Shown in pieces: positions 1 through 8,027 of a DNA stretch of 17,419 nt. The stretch is taken from NCBI GenBank assembly GCA_050013615.1, contig JBEKEX010000030.1:1-17419 (forward strand), given 5' to 3'. The number at the start of each line of letters is the position of its first letter. Positions within the stretch are counted from its first letter, which is position 1. The position numbers and the translations under genes were made by a program. The notes beneath the pieces were generated by a model that was not told the origin of the DNA, made no database searches, and worked only from the letters and a program-made list of their open reading frames with translations. Origin of the DNA: JBEKEX01 sp050013615 (GTDB lineage Bacteria > Chloroflexota > Anaerolineae > Anaerolineales > Anaerolineaceae).

Positions 1-4
1 GGAT

Positions 5-12
5 ACCTCCTT
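5..12 (-). promoter_or_regulatory. Strong Shine-Dalgarno sequence at the left edge
   Basis: Read on the minus strand this is AAGGAGGT, a near-perfect anti-SD complement, with only four bases left before the window ends. It suggests that another minus-strand gene starts just outside the window, downstream of the first PRC-barrel gene and possibly in the same transcript. The start codon itself is not visible. Confidence 0.4.
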
Positions 13-84
13 GAGTTGCTGCTGCCTATGCGGATAGTCTTATCGAGGTTCTTGATCCGGTAACTTTCCTTTTGGCCTGATCTA

Positions 85-717
85 TCATGCCCAACGCCTT
101 TGCAGCGCAAAGTATGGCAGGGCCTCGATCTGGAGCTTTGTGAGTTTCAGGAACAAGGTATCCTCGTGCTTATTGCCCATGGCAGAAACGGGGATGATCA
201 CATCCTTCTGACCCCACAGATTGCCTTCCCGCATTACCAGATGAGTAATGTGACCATTCTCCGGGTTGACCACAAATTCGTCAACTTGCCCAACATAGCC
301 ATCAGTCGCTTCTATATGTGTGCCACGGCGCACGGTCAGTTCACCCGGTGGGATCTGTTCATGCGCCTCAGGCACTTGCACCGTTTTTTCAGGAGTAACA
401 TAGGGTAAGTAATAGTATGATCCCTTAGCATACATTCCGCGAGCATTAGCATAATTCATATGAATCTTCTCTTCGATGAATGTCGTTTTGATAAATGGCT
501 CCATCTTCTCCAGCTCTGCCTTGCTGCAGCGTAGATGGATCGTACCGGATATGGTTTCGGCCAGAAGTTCTACCGGAACAATATATTCCGTATTGGATGA
601 AACCTCTTTCACTACCAGGTGGGATACCTGGTCGATCACCGGGTTGATCAGCACATACTCGGAGCGTCCGCCGACACCGTCTGTACATTCAACGGTAGCG
701 TTCAAAGGAATTTCCAT
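85..717 (-). CDS. Tandem PRC-barrel domain protein (copy 1)
   Basis: A 210-residue soluble protein with two PRC-barrel-like repeats, roughly residues 3-75 and 127-205. Both carry the family signature of a turn with TDG and VG/VGG, a strand ending in NP, and a THLV(M)RE or SHLVVKE strand, followed by a short IPV/VPV strand. A proline- and tyrosine-rich linker (about 88-125) joins them. PRC barrels are small beta-barrels found in photosynthetic reaction-centre H subunits, RimM and many stress-related bacterial proteins; they usually mediate protein or RNA contacts and have no known catalysis. No signal peptide or membrane segment is visible. The ATG is preceded by GGAGG at good spacing. It is a clear paralogue of the neighbouring protein at 988-1623, with the same start (MEIPL) and the same end (RRW plus one residue). 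Its role next to the decarboxylases is unknown; stress-induced co-expression is an inference. Confidence 0.85.
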   Translation of the reverse strand: MEIPLNATVECTDGVGGRSEYVLINPVIDQVSHLVVKEVSSNTEYIVPVELLAETISGTIHLRCSKAELEKMEPFIKTTFIEEKIHMNYANARGMYAKGSYYYLPYVTPEKTVQVPEAHEQIPPGELTVRRGTHIEATDGYVGQVDEFVVNPENGHITHLVMREGNLWGQKDVIIPVSAMGNKHEDTLFLKLTKLQIEALPYFALQRRWA

Positions 718-805
718 CTTACACCTCCAAAAAATTTATCCGGATAGTATCAATCCAATACACGGCTAGGTTAGGTTGGAATGCCCGCCTTATGTCCATC
801 ATACA

Positions 806-865
806 ACAAACACTCCCCAGCCGCATCCATCTGCCGGGGAGTTTTTGCCTCCGCCGCTTGGGGGA
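806..865 (+). repeat. Structured intergenic repeat, copy A
   Basis: First of three gap-free 60-nt copies (others at 7968-8027 and 9979-10038). Columns 8-17 pair with 27-36. Here the outer part is a perfect CTCCCC/GGGGAG stem followed by five T on the plus strand, so it has the form of an intrinsic terminator. The nine-nt loop is GCATCCATC. It lies between two minus-strand genes, so its plus-strand T-run does not serve an adjacent plus-strand gene. On the minus strand the hairpin is followed only by a weak T-rich stretch, so it may partly terminate the upstream PRC transcript. Confidence 0.7.
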
Positions 866-987
866 TAGGATCGTCGGTTGCCGTTACACGAATGCCTCCC
901 CAATTTGCACATTTGGAGAACCTGCGTGGCATGCTGCCGGCAGCAGAAAGGGCAAAGATTTGCGTGCTGTCTCGATCCTGTCTCGAC

Positions 988-1623
988 TCAGGACCAGCGC
1001 CGATGCAGCGGGAAAGTTGGCAGTGACTCGATCTGGTGCTTATTGAGCTTCAGGAACACGGTATCAGCGTGAGTATTTCCCAGTGCTGAAAGGGGGATAA
1101 TTACATCCTTCTTTCCCCACAAATGCCCTTCCCGCATTACCAGATGAGTAATGTGACTGTTCTCCGGGTTGACCACAAATTCATCGACTTTGCCAACAAA
1201 GCCGTCCGTCGCCTCTACGCGGGTACCCCGGCGCACAGCCAACTCTCCCGGTGGGATTTGCTGGTGTTCCGTGGCCTTGTATTCTGTTCTTTCAGTAGCA
1301 ACATAGGGCAAGTAGAAGTATGATCCTCCTCCATACAATCCACCAGGATAATTGTATTTCATATCCGGCACCTTCTCTTCGATGAAGGTCGTCTTGATAA
1401 AAGGAGGCATCTTCTTCAGCTCTGCCTTGCTGCAGCGCAATCGAATCTTGTCTGCTATTGTTTTGTCCAAAAGATCAACCGGTACAATGTATTCTGTACT
1501 GGAGGCATCTTCTTTCACCACTAAATGCGTTACTTTGTCGATCACTGGATTGATCAGCACGTACACTGAACGGCCACAGACTCCGTCTGTGCATTCCACT
1601 TGAGCTTGTAACGGTATTTCCAT
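988..1623 (-). CDS. Tandem PRC-barrel domain protein (copy 2)
   Basis: A 211-residue paralogue of the protein at 85-717, with the same two PRC-barrel-like units (about residues 3-75 and 128-206) joined by a Tyr/Pro-rich linker. The second unit keeps the ATDG, VG and THLVMREG signature and ends in HRRWS. An in-frame upstream ATG at 1656 exists. I chose the start at 1623 because it aligns with the MEIPL start of copy 1 and has AAGGAG at correct spacing. It starts 58 nt downstream of the ornithine decarboxylase stop and is probably co-transcribed with it. No catalytic residues are expected for the fold. The two copies differ mostly in the linker and in scattered surface positions, consistent with an old tandem duplication. 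Confidence 0.85.
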   Translation of the reverse strand: MEIPLQAQVECTDGVCGRSVYVLINPVIDKVTHLVVKEDASSTEYIVPVDLLDKTIADKIRLRCSKAELKKMPPFIKTTFIEEKVPDMKYNYPGGLYGGGSYFYLPYVATERTEYKATEHQQIPPGELAVRRGTRVEATDGFVGKVDEFVVNPENSHITHLVMREGHLWGKKDVIIPLSALGNTHADTVFLKLNKHQIESLPTFPLHRRWS

Positions 1624-1681
1624 TTTATATCTCCTTTCGAATGATCCAATTGTCATGGTGCTGCATTATGGGTTCCAGCAG

Positions 1682-4018
1682 CTATTCATTGACCACATAT
1701 GTGTACAGGCGAACGTTCCCGTCGCTTTCCTCTTTCCTGTATATGCCTTGTATTTCATTTTCGAAGCCAGGAAAGCGATTGCCGCCTTCTTCGAACATCC
1801 GGAAGTAGTCGAGCATCGGCAGCGCACGCTCGTCATAGCGTTCGCCTGGCACGACAACGCCAATGCCCGGCGGATAAACCAGCGCGAGCGTGGCTGCAAT
1901 CCGGCCGCTGATCTGCTCGATCGGCAACAACTCCACGTTGTTCCGGACAAGTTCATTCATGGCTGCCTGAGGGGTCATGGCTGCTCCGGGAAAATGCTCT
2001 GCACGAAACTGCTCGCGCTGCAGCTGGCTGGCGTTACTCTTTCGATAAAATTCATGCATCTGATCACATAGGTCGCGCAGGCCAACGCCGGCATAGCGTG
2101 CGTGGTGAGCCGCCACAAAAGCAGGGATGACCTCTTCGAGTGGTGCATTCTCGTCATGTAGCTGTTTGAAACGGATGAGAGCGGAAAGTAGCGTGCCGGC
2201 CTTGCTTGATTCCAATCCGGGTGTCAATAGGAAAAGGATGCTGTTCAGATCATTCTTCTCAGGCACGATCCGTTGTTCCCGCAGAAATTCGGCGACGATC
2301 GCTGCCGAAATGCCATGTGCATCGTATTCTCCCGTTGCGCGATCGAAACCAGGCATCAGCAAGGTCAGCTTATTCGGGTCGGTCATGACATAGCCGGGCT
2401 TTAAGTGACTGAAACCGTGCCATTTCTCACCGGGAACGAGTTCCCAGTAACGCACGTCTTTGGCCAGCTCGTCGGTCGGAATATCTTCCCAGCGTTCGGT
2501 GCGGCCTTCCACATGAACAACATCTGGCACAAATGGATCAAAGAACCACTGCCGCTCCGGGTCCGTTTCGATTTCTTCATACTCATGGTGCAGGGTGCGG
2601 ATCTTCTTGCGCAATTCGATGCCGAGCTTGATCGTGTCTTCCCAGAGCACCTCCCCAGAACGACCTTTCATCATTTGCGCACCCACGTCCAGCGACGCAA
2701 ACAGCGGATAGAACGGCGAAGTCGAAGAGTGCAGCATGAACATCTCATTGAATCGCCGATGGCTGACCTGTCTGTGCTGGCCATTCAAATGTGCATCCTT
2801 CACATGGATCTGCGAAGCCTGGGAAAAGCCCGCAAGTTGCTTATGGGTCGATTGTGTAGCCATGATCCCCGGAGCATCAGGACCCAGTCCATCCAGCCCC
2901 ATGGCAAAATGCCCTTTGAAAAGCGGATGGAACTTCATAAAGCCTCCCCAGGCCTCATCGAACATGATGTACTCGCACAACGACCCCAACTTTTCCACCA
3001 GCATGTTCACGTTATAAATGGTGCCGTCGTAGGTGCATTGTTCGATTACCGCAACCCGGAACGGTCGCTTGCGCTGCCAGGCCTGCGGGTCCTTTACCAA
3101 CGGGTTGTTCCGAATCGACTCCCGGATGCGTTTTTCGTCGAGTGCATCGAAATCGATCGGCCCGATCATACCCTGGGCATTGCGATCGGTTTCCAGGTAG
3201 ACCGGTATGCCGCCACCGAAAACCATGGCGCCTTGTAACGCCGCTTTATGGTTGTTGCGATCGAACAGCACGAGATCGCCCGGCGCCACCAGCGCGGTCA
3301 ACGCGATCTTGTCCGATGTGGAGGTGCCATTCAACACAAAATAAGTGCGATCCGCACCAAAGATGCGAGCGGCAGCCTTCTCAGCCGCAAGCGCCGGGCC
3401 TTCGTGGATCAGCAGATCACCCAGTTCGACCACCGAGTTATCGATATCGTTCCGAAAAACTGCCTCGCCCAAATGCTCGACAAATGCACGCCCGATCGGA
3501 CTCTTCTGATAGAAGACCCCGCCGTTATGTCCGGGACACGTCCACATCTGGTTGGCTTGCTCGGCATAGTCAACCATCGCGCCAAAAAAGGGCGTCTTGA
3601 GCGACTCTGCATAGCTTTGCAGGTGACTGACCAAGTTGCGGGCAACGAACTCCGGTGTGTCCTCGTCTATAAAGACATATCCCGTTACCTGGCCGAGTAC
3701 CGCCACCGGGATTTCTTCGAGCAAGTGCCGCTTTACCAGGATGAACACAGGCACATCCAGTCCACGCTCACGAACGAACTTTACAAATGTCTTGACCTCG
3801 CTTTCAGATTCCTTGAGCGACCACTCGACCATCACACAGCCAAAACTTGCATCGCTCCGAATGGCCGAGCATGCCTCGGCAGTTGTGAGGGTGCGCGTCA
3901 TTGCGTAACCAAGCCGGCCCAGTTCATCGACGATGCGCTGCAGCCGCGCAGAAGAGAGTGTCGGAGGCACCGGCATTGCGCTACAGATCAGAAAACCAAA
4001 CAGTTTATCGTAGTCCAT
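1682..4018 (-). CDS. speF: Ornithine decarboxylase-like PLP enzyme (Orn/Lys/Arg decarboxylase, SpeC/SpeF type)
   Basis: Fold-III (AAT-like) PLP decarboxylase of 778 residues, probably converting ornithine to putrescine and CO2 in the cytoplasm. Order: receiver-like wing domain (about 1-130), PLP-binding core (about 150-470), C-terminal domain to the end. FDEAW places Asp354 at the PLP pyridine nitrogen, and QSTHKQLAGFSQASQIH places Lys393 as the Schiff-base lysine. The stretch after Lys393 (AGFSQASQIHVKD, then HLNGQHR), the VPEKNDLNSILFLLTP segment and the YPPGI...VPGE segment match my memory of E. coli SpeC/SpeF better than AdiA or LdcI. It is somewhat longer than E. coli SpeC/SpeF (711-732 residues). 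It starts 13 nt after the antiporter stop, so co-transcription is very likely. Substrate is inferred from motif resemblance; lysine is the main alternative. The gene is intact. Confidence 0.85.
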   Translation of the reverse strand: MDYDKLFGFLICSAMPVPPTLSSARLQRIVDELGRLGYAMTRTLTTAEACSAIRSDASFGCVMVEWSLKESESEVKTFVKFVRERGLDVPVFILVKRHLLEEIPVAVLGQVTGYVFIDEDTPEFVARNLVSHLQSYAESLKTPFFGAMVDYAEQANQMWTCPGHNGGVFYQKSPIGRAFVEHLGEAVFRNDIDNSVVELGDLLIHEGPALAAEKAAARIFGADRTYFVLNGTSTSDKIALTALVAPGDLVLFDRNNHKAALQGAMVFGGGIPVYLETDRNAQGMIGPIDFDALDEKRIRESIRNNPLVKDPQAWQRKRPFRVAVIEQCTYDGTIYNVNMLVEKLGSLCEYIMFDEAWGGFMKFHPLFKGHFAMGLDGLGPDAPGIMATQSTHKQLAGFSQASQIHVKDAHLNGQHRQVSHRRFNEMFMLHSSTSPFYPLFASLDVGAQMMKGRSGEVLWEDTIKLGIELRKKIRTLHHEYEEIETDPERQWFFDPFVPDVVHVEGRTERWEDIPTDELAKDVRYWELVPGEKWHGFSHLKPGYVMTDPNKLTLLMPGFDRATGEYDAHGISAAIVAEFLREQRIVPEKNDLNSILFLLTPGLESSKAGTLLSALIRFKQLHDENAPLEEVIPAFVAAHHARYAGVGLRDLCDQMHEFYRKSNASQLQREQFRAEHFPGAAMTPQAAMNELVRNNVELLPIEQISGRIAATLALVYPPGIGVVVPGERYDERALPMLDYFRMFEEGGNRFPGFENEIQGIYRKEESDGNVRLYTYVVNE

Positions 4019-4031
4019 GCAAGACCTCTAT

Positions 4032-5456
4032 TTATCCTTCTCGCATGGCTTTCTTGCCGGCCGACTTCCAACTGGATTTCTTAAATTTCAAAAAGACCAG
4101 CGGTGGCAATGCCAGTACCGCGGTGCCAACCACCATGATTACAACATACAACGGACCCGACATGGGGATGCCCCCGATCGGCAGCATGCTGATGATAAAT
4201 GTCAAAGCCGTGGCCAGGAAGCCCAACCCGCCTACGATCCAAACACCAATCAAACCACCCGGGATCTTGAAGGCGCGCTTCACATTCGGCTGTGAGTAGC
4301 GCAATTTGATTAATGCGGCAAAGATGAGCAGATAGGCGATGCACAACAGCGTCACCGTCATGGCCGACATGATCCAATAGGCGGTGTTGACGCCCGGAAT
4401 GAAAACGTACAACAACGATATGGCTGTACCGATCACAGCTTGCAGGATCAACACACCCACTGGAGCGCCGTTCTTGTTATGGCGGGAGAACAGGGGCGGC
4501 AGGTTGCCCTCGGTGGCAACAACGCCCAACCCCATCGCCGGGCCGATCAACCAGGCCGCCAACAGTGGTATGCCACCCAACACCACCAGGATGGCCAGCG
4601 GTGCGAGCAGCCAGGTCATGTTGTAGGCGGCCAGAAAGGCCTGGAAGGCTTGCATCAGACCCGCTGCCAGTTTGAGTTTACTCAGTGGCACCACAATGGC
4701 AATCGCCATAGTGCCGATCACCGTCAACACGAAGATTATCACCGCCGACAACAGCATCGCTTTCGGGTAATCCTTCTGCGGATTGCGCACTTCCAGGGCA
4801 TGGAAGCCGGCCATCTCCATGCCCGCGAACATCAACACGATCGTGGCGAGGAAGGGCAGCGTGTTGATATTGATAGATGGAACCAGAGCGCCCAGAGTGA
4901 AGCGCGGTATTTGGATCGCTTTGCCGGAAAACAGGAATACCAGGCCAAGCGCGACTACCAATACCGCCGGAACCAATGTGCCTAAAACGACACCATAGGA
5001 ACTGTAACGGCTCGAGACTCTTGAACCCAACAGTGCGAGGAGCGTGGTGCCCCAGAAGATTATCATCATCACCACGAACATATACATTCCGTTGCTCGCC
5101 AACTTCGGATCGAACGCAAAAGCAAGCGTAGAGGCAAGGAAGGCCAGGATCGTGGGGAACCAGACCAGGTCATTCGACCATTCGCAGAAAACGGCGATGA
5201 AGCCGGACGTGTCGCCGAAGGCTTCCTGCACCCACGCATACACACCGCCACCCTTGGGCCAGCCAGTGGCGAGTTCCGCCCCTGCTAAGCTCAATGGGAT
5301 CAGGAATGTGATCGTTCCGATCAAGTACCACCCTATGGACGACCAGCCAAACTCGGCCATCGGGGGCAGGTTGCGTAGACTCAGTACGGCCGCCACGTTG
5401 ATCATCGCCAACACAAATACGCCCAGTGCTTTGACATTAACCTTTTTCTTTTCCAT
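4032..5456 (-). CDS. APC-family amino acid antiporter, GadC-like
   Basis: A 474-residue inner-membrane protein with about 12 hydrophobic segments from residue 9 to 460. The APC features are visible: a glycine-rich segment after AELATGWPKGGGVYAWV (about 60-75), FAGMEMAGFHALEVRNPQKDYP in the sixth-helix region, AWLIGPAMG near the eighth helix, followed by NKNGAPV and a late FKIPGG. These resemble E. coli GadC (glutamate/GABA antiporter) more than AdiC or PotE. In this operon, between an arginine and an ornithine decarboxylase, the plausible job is amino-acid/polyamine exchange (arginine for agmatine and/or ornithine for putrescine); the substrate is inferred from context. It ends about 15 residues after the last helix, without the long C-terminal plug of GadC. 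The ATG has AGGAG upstream at about 11 nt. It lies 83 nt after the AdiA-like stop and 13 nt before the next gene. Confidence 0.85.
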   Translation of the reverse strand: MEKKKVNVKALGVFVLAMINVAAVLSLRNLPPMAEFGWSSIGWYLIGTITFLIPLSLAGAELATGWPKGGGVYAWVQEAFGDTSGFIAVFCEWSNDLVWFPTILAFLASTLAFAFDPKLASNGMYMFVVMMIIFWGTTLLALLGSRVSSRYSSYGVVLGTLVPAVLVVALGLVFLFSGKAIQIPRFTLGALVPSININTLPFLATIVLMFAGMEMAGFHALEVRNPQKDYPKAMLLSAVIIFVLTVIGTMAIAIVVPLSKLKLAAGLMQAFQAFLAAYNMTWLLAPLAILVVLGGIPLLAAWLIGPAMGLGVVATEGNLPPLFSRHNKNGAPVGVLILQAVIGTAISLLYVFIPGVNTAYWIMSAMTVTLLCIAYLLIFAALIKLRYSQPNVKRAFKIPGGLIGVWIVGGLGFLATALTFIISMLPIGGIPMSGPLYVVIMVVGTAVLALPPLVFLKFKKSSWKSAGKKAMREG

Positions 5457-5503
5457 AGAGACTTTTCTCCTATATTCAGGTAAGCCCTCGCTTCGTCTCC
5501 TTT

Positions 5504-5534
5504 ACCCGCGGTAGAGGAATACCGACGCGCGGGT
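5504..5534 (-). promoter_or_regulatory. Intercistronic hairpin between decarboxylase and antiporter genes
   Basis: A perfect 7-bp GC-rich inverted repeat, ACCCGCG/CGCGGGT, with a 17-nt loop, in the 83-nt gap between the AdiA-like stop and the antiporter start. No T-run follows on the minus strand, so it is unlikely to be a strong terminator. A role in mRNA processing or differential stability within the operon is an inference. Confidence 0.4.
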
Positions 5535-5539
5535 GAATT

Positions 5540-7831
5540 TCACTTCAAACAATACACATGATACGTTCCGTCCTTGTTTTCCACGCCGTGCGTTTCATGC
5601 CCAAAGCCGGGGAAACGCCGGTCCCAGGCCTGCAGTGCCCGCAGATAGCCTAAATAGGGACTGTCGTTCCCGCCGATATTCTCGCCTGGCATCAACATCG
5701 GAATACCGGGCGGATATGGCACCACGCCGGTTGCCACGATCCGGTTGGCCATCATGTCGATCGCAACGTGTTCGACTTCGTCATGCACCAATTTTGAATA
5801 GGTATCGGATGGAGTCAATACGGGCACCGGCAGTGTCGAGAAAGCCGCGTCCTGCACTTGCAATTGGTTGGTTTCCTGCATCTGTGAGAACATCTCATCC
5901 GCCAGGTCGTGCAGGCCCATACCTGCATAGCGCTTAGGCACGCCCGCCACGCTGGCGATCAGCACTTCGTTCAGCGGCGTGTTGGCGTCGTAGTCCTCTT
6001 TGAAGTGCAACAGCGCGTTGATCAGCGTGCCATATTTGCCCTTGGTCACGCCGAGCGAGAAAAGGAACAGGATCGTGAAGTCGGTGGTCTTTTCGACTTG
6101 AATGCCGCGTTGATCGAGATATGCTGTAACCAGCGTGGCGGGAATGCCCAGCTTCTCGAACGAACCATCGTTCGACAGACCGGGCGTCACCACTGAAACT
6201 TTGATTGGATCGAGCATGCAATAGCCGTCTTCCAAATCCTTGAAGCCGTGCCACGCTTCGCCGGGATGCAGCACCCAGCAATCCGGATTGGTGATAAGCA
6301 GCTCATCCGGCGCATCCGCAAAGGCGATCTTCTTGCCTGTTGTCGGGTCGATTACCTTGACGGCATTCCAGGTTCTGAACATCCAATCGCCCTTCGTTGC
6401 GGCATCCCGATGGGCGCGGCATAAGGCTTTCCGGAAAGCCACGGCTTCCGTGATCGATTCGGTGGTGAGCGTGAGGCCGCCGGCGCCATCCATCATCGCC
6501 GCCGAAACTTCGTTGGAGGTAATGATGGCATACTGCGGGGAGGTGCTGGCATGCATCATGAAGGCTTCGTTGAAGCGGGCATGTTCCACCGGCTTGCGTC
6601 CGTCGCGCACATTAATGAGCGAGGCCTGTGACAACGCCGCCAGCAACTTGTGGGTGGAGGTAGTGGTGAAGATTGTCGGCTTGTTCTTGGGATAATCCTT
6701 GGGATCGCCATACATGCCGAAGCGATCTGTGTAAATCGGGTTAAAGCGTGCATAGCCGTACCACGCCTCATCGAAGTGGATGCGATCGACGCTCTTATCG
6801 AGCAATTCCACGACTCTCGGCACCAGATAAGTTAAACCATCATAAGTGGAATTGGTGATAATGGCATGAACAGCCTTTTGCGCTTTGTCCTGCGCCAGTG
6901 GATTCTCGGTGATGGCAGCCTTTATCGCTTTGCGTGTCAGGCGTTCGGGATGGATCGGGCCGATGATACCCAGGAAATTACGTGTCGGCAGCAGATACGT
7001 AGGAATGGCGCCTGTCAATGTCAGCGCCTGCTCGATCGATTTATGGGCGTTGCGGTCGCACAAGACATAATCACCGCGCGTGACGGACGACATCATGATC
7101 ACCCGGTTGGAGGTGGATGTCCCATTGGTCACCGTGTACGATCGTTGAGCCCCGAAGACGCGCGCAGCATACTTCTCGCTCTCCCCGATCGGCCCGCTGT
7201 GATCCAACAGCGAGCCCAGCTCGCCCACACTGATCGAGAGATCGGAGCGCAGCAGGTTCTCGCCAAAGTAGTCGTAGAAGACACGCCCCACCGGCGACTT
7301 CAGGAAGGCCGTGCCGCCCGTATGGCCGGGGGTATGCCACGAATACTCATACACCTGGGCAAAGGCGATCAGAGCTTTTGTCAGCGGTGGCACGATGGCT
7401 TCCCGGTAACGCAGGATGGCGGCAACCACACGCCCGGCGATGAAGAACGAAGTATCTTCCAGCATCCAGATCAATTCATCGGCTTTACGCATCACTTCAC
7501 TGGTGAGTGTGGAGGCATCGTCGCGCTCGGCGATAAGAAAGATCGGGATGTGTATATTGCGCTTGCGGATGAGCGCCAGCAATGCCCGGGCTTTATCGTG
7601 GGCCACATCGTCGTCACTCAAGGTCCAGTCCAACAGGATGCCTTCCAACGATGGATCGGACAGTACCACGGCCTGGCCATCTTCATCCGAGGTCGCTTCG
7701 ATTACGGTAACATCCCGATCACGCAGTTCCTGCGCCAAGGCGCGGGCGGCCCGTCCTCTGGCCGTCTGGGCCGTGAGTTCATCATCAACCATCAATACTT
7801 TCTTACCGATCAATCTTTCGCCATAGATCAT
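5540..7831 (-). CDS. adiA: Arginine decarboxylase-like PLP enzyme (AdiA type)
   Basis: Fold-III PLP decarboxylase of 763 residues, close to E. coli AdiA (about 755), which makes agmatine from arginine and consumes a cytoplasmic proton. Order: receiver-like wing (about 10-140, KVLMVDDE then LLDWT), PLP core (about 165-480), C-terminal domain. HFDEAWYGYARFNPIY gives Asp354 for the PLP nitrogen, and STHKLLAALSQAS gives Lys395 as the Schiff-base lysine. The segments LGSLLDHSGPIGESEKY, HPGEAWHGFKDLEDG and YPPGIPMLMPGE match AdiA closely and differ from the LdcI versions I remember, so arginine is the favoured substrate. I placed the start at 7831 rather than 7879 because AGGAG sits correctly before it and the receiver fold begins there. 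It is the first gene of the minus-strand decarboxylase operon. The gene is complete. Confidence 0.9.
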   Translation of the reverse strand: MIYGERLIGKKVLMVDDELTAQTARGRAARALAQELRDRDVTVIEATSDEDGQAVVLSDPSLEGILLDWTLSDDDVAHDKARALLALIRKRNIHIPIFLIAERDDASTLTSEVMRKADELIWMLEDTSFFIAGRVVAAILRYREAIVPPLTKALIAFAQVYEYSWHTPGHTGGTAFLKSPVGRVFYDYFGENLLRSDLSISVGELGSLLDHSGPIGESEKYAARVFGAQRSYTVTNGTSTSNRVIMMSSVTRGDYVLCDRNAHKSIEQALTLTGAIPTYLLPTRNFLGIIGPIHPERLTRKAIKAAITENPLAQDKAQKAVHAIITNSTYDGLTYLVPRVVELLDKSVDRIHFDEAWYGYARFNPIYTDRFGMYGDPKDYPKNKPTIFTTTSTHKLLAALSQASLINVRDGRKPVEHARFNEAFMMHASTSPQYAIITSNEVSAAMMDGAGGLTLTTESITEAVAFRKALCRAHRDAATKGDWMFRTWNAVKVIDPTTGKKIAFADAPDELLITNPDCWVLHPGEAWHGFKDLEDGYCMLDPIKVSVVTPGLSNDGSFEKLGIPATLVTAYLDQRGIQVEKTTDFTILFLFSLGVTKGKYGTLINALLHFKEDYDANTPLNEVLIASVAGVPKRYAGMGLHDLADEMFSQMQETNQLQVQDAAFSTLPVPVLTPSDTYSKLVHDEVEHVAIDMMANRIVATGVVPYPPGIPMLMPGENIGGNDSPYLGYLRALQAWDRRFPGFGHETHGVENKDGTYHVYCLK

Positions 7832-7868
7832 ATGCCACTCCTGATTGGATAAATTCTCTTGAATTCTG

Positions 7869-7888
7869 TTCTGCCTCATTCTGCCTCA
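7869..7888 (-). repeat. Perfect 10-bp tandem duplication in the adiA-like leader
   Basis: TGAGGCAGAA occurs twice in immediate succession on the minus strand, about 38-57 nt before the decarboxylase start. The period is one helical turn. It could be a regulator binding site or simple slippage. Confidence 0.5.
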
Positions 7889-7917
7889 ATGAAATCTGCA
7901 CAGTCTTTTGGCAAATA

Positions 7918-7945
7918 GTTATAACCCACGGCTGTCCGAGGCCAA
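7918..7945 (-). promoter_or_regulatory. Candidate promoter of the decarboxylase operon
   Basis: On the minus strand, TTGGCC (4 of 6 to the -35 consensus), a 16-bp spacer and TATAAC (5 of 6 to the -10). Transcription would start near 7911, about 80 nt before the AdiA-like start codon, placing the 10-bp tandem repeat in the leader. The match is only moderate. Confidence 0.35.
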
Positions 7946-7967
7946 AGTACACCATTTATATAATAGG

Positions 7968-8027
7968 ACAAACCGTCCCAGGCTGCATCCACCGGTTGGG
8001 GAGTTTTTTCATCCGCCATTTGGGGGA
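7968..8027 (+). repeat. Structured intergenic repeat, copy B
   Basis: Second copy of the 60-nt element, in the divergent region between the adiA-like gene and the C45 gene. The stem is weaker here (TCCC/GGGA plus G-T wobbles in the inner part), but the GCATCCACC loop and the GGGGAG followed by six T are kept. It lies about 97 nt before the C45 start codon on the plus strand, a position suited to a leader element rather than to a terminator of any visible plus-strand gene. Confidence 0.65.

Noticed and set aside
6866..7852. Long open frame on the plus strand inside the AdiA-like gene (and similar ones at 2405-3238 and 3248-4084)
   Set aside because: They lie wholly or almost wholly inside convincingly conserved decarboxylase genes on the other strand, have no recognisable motifs and are Arg/His/Gln-rich in the way antisense frames are.
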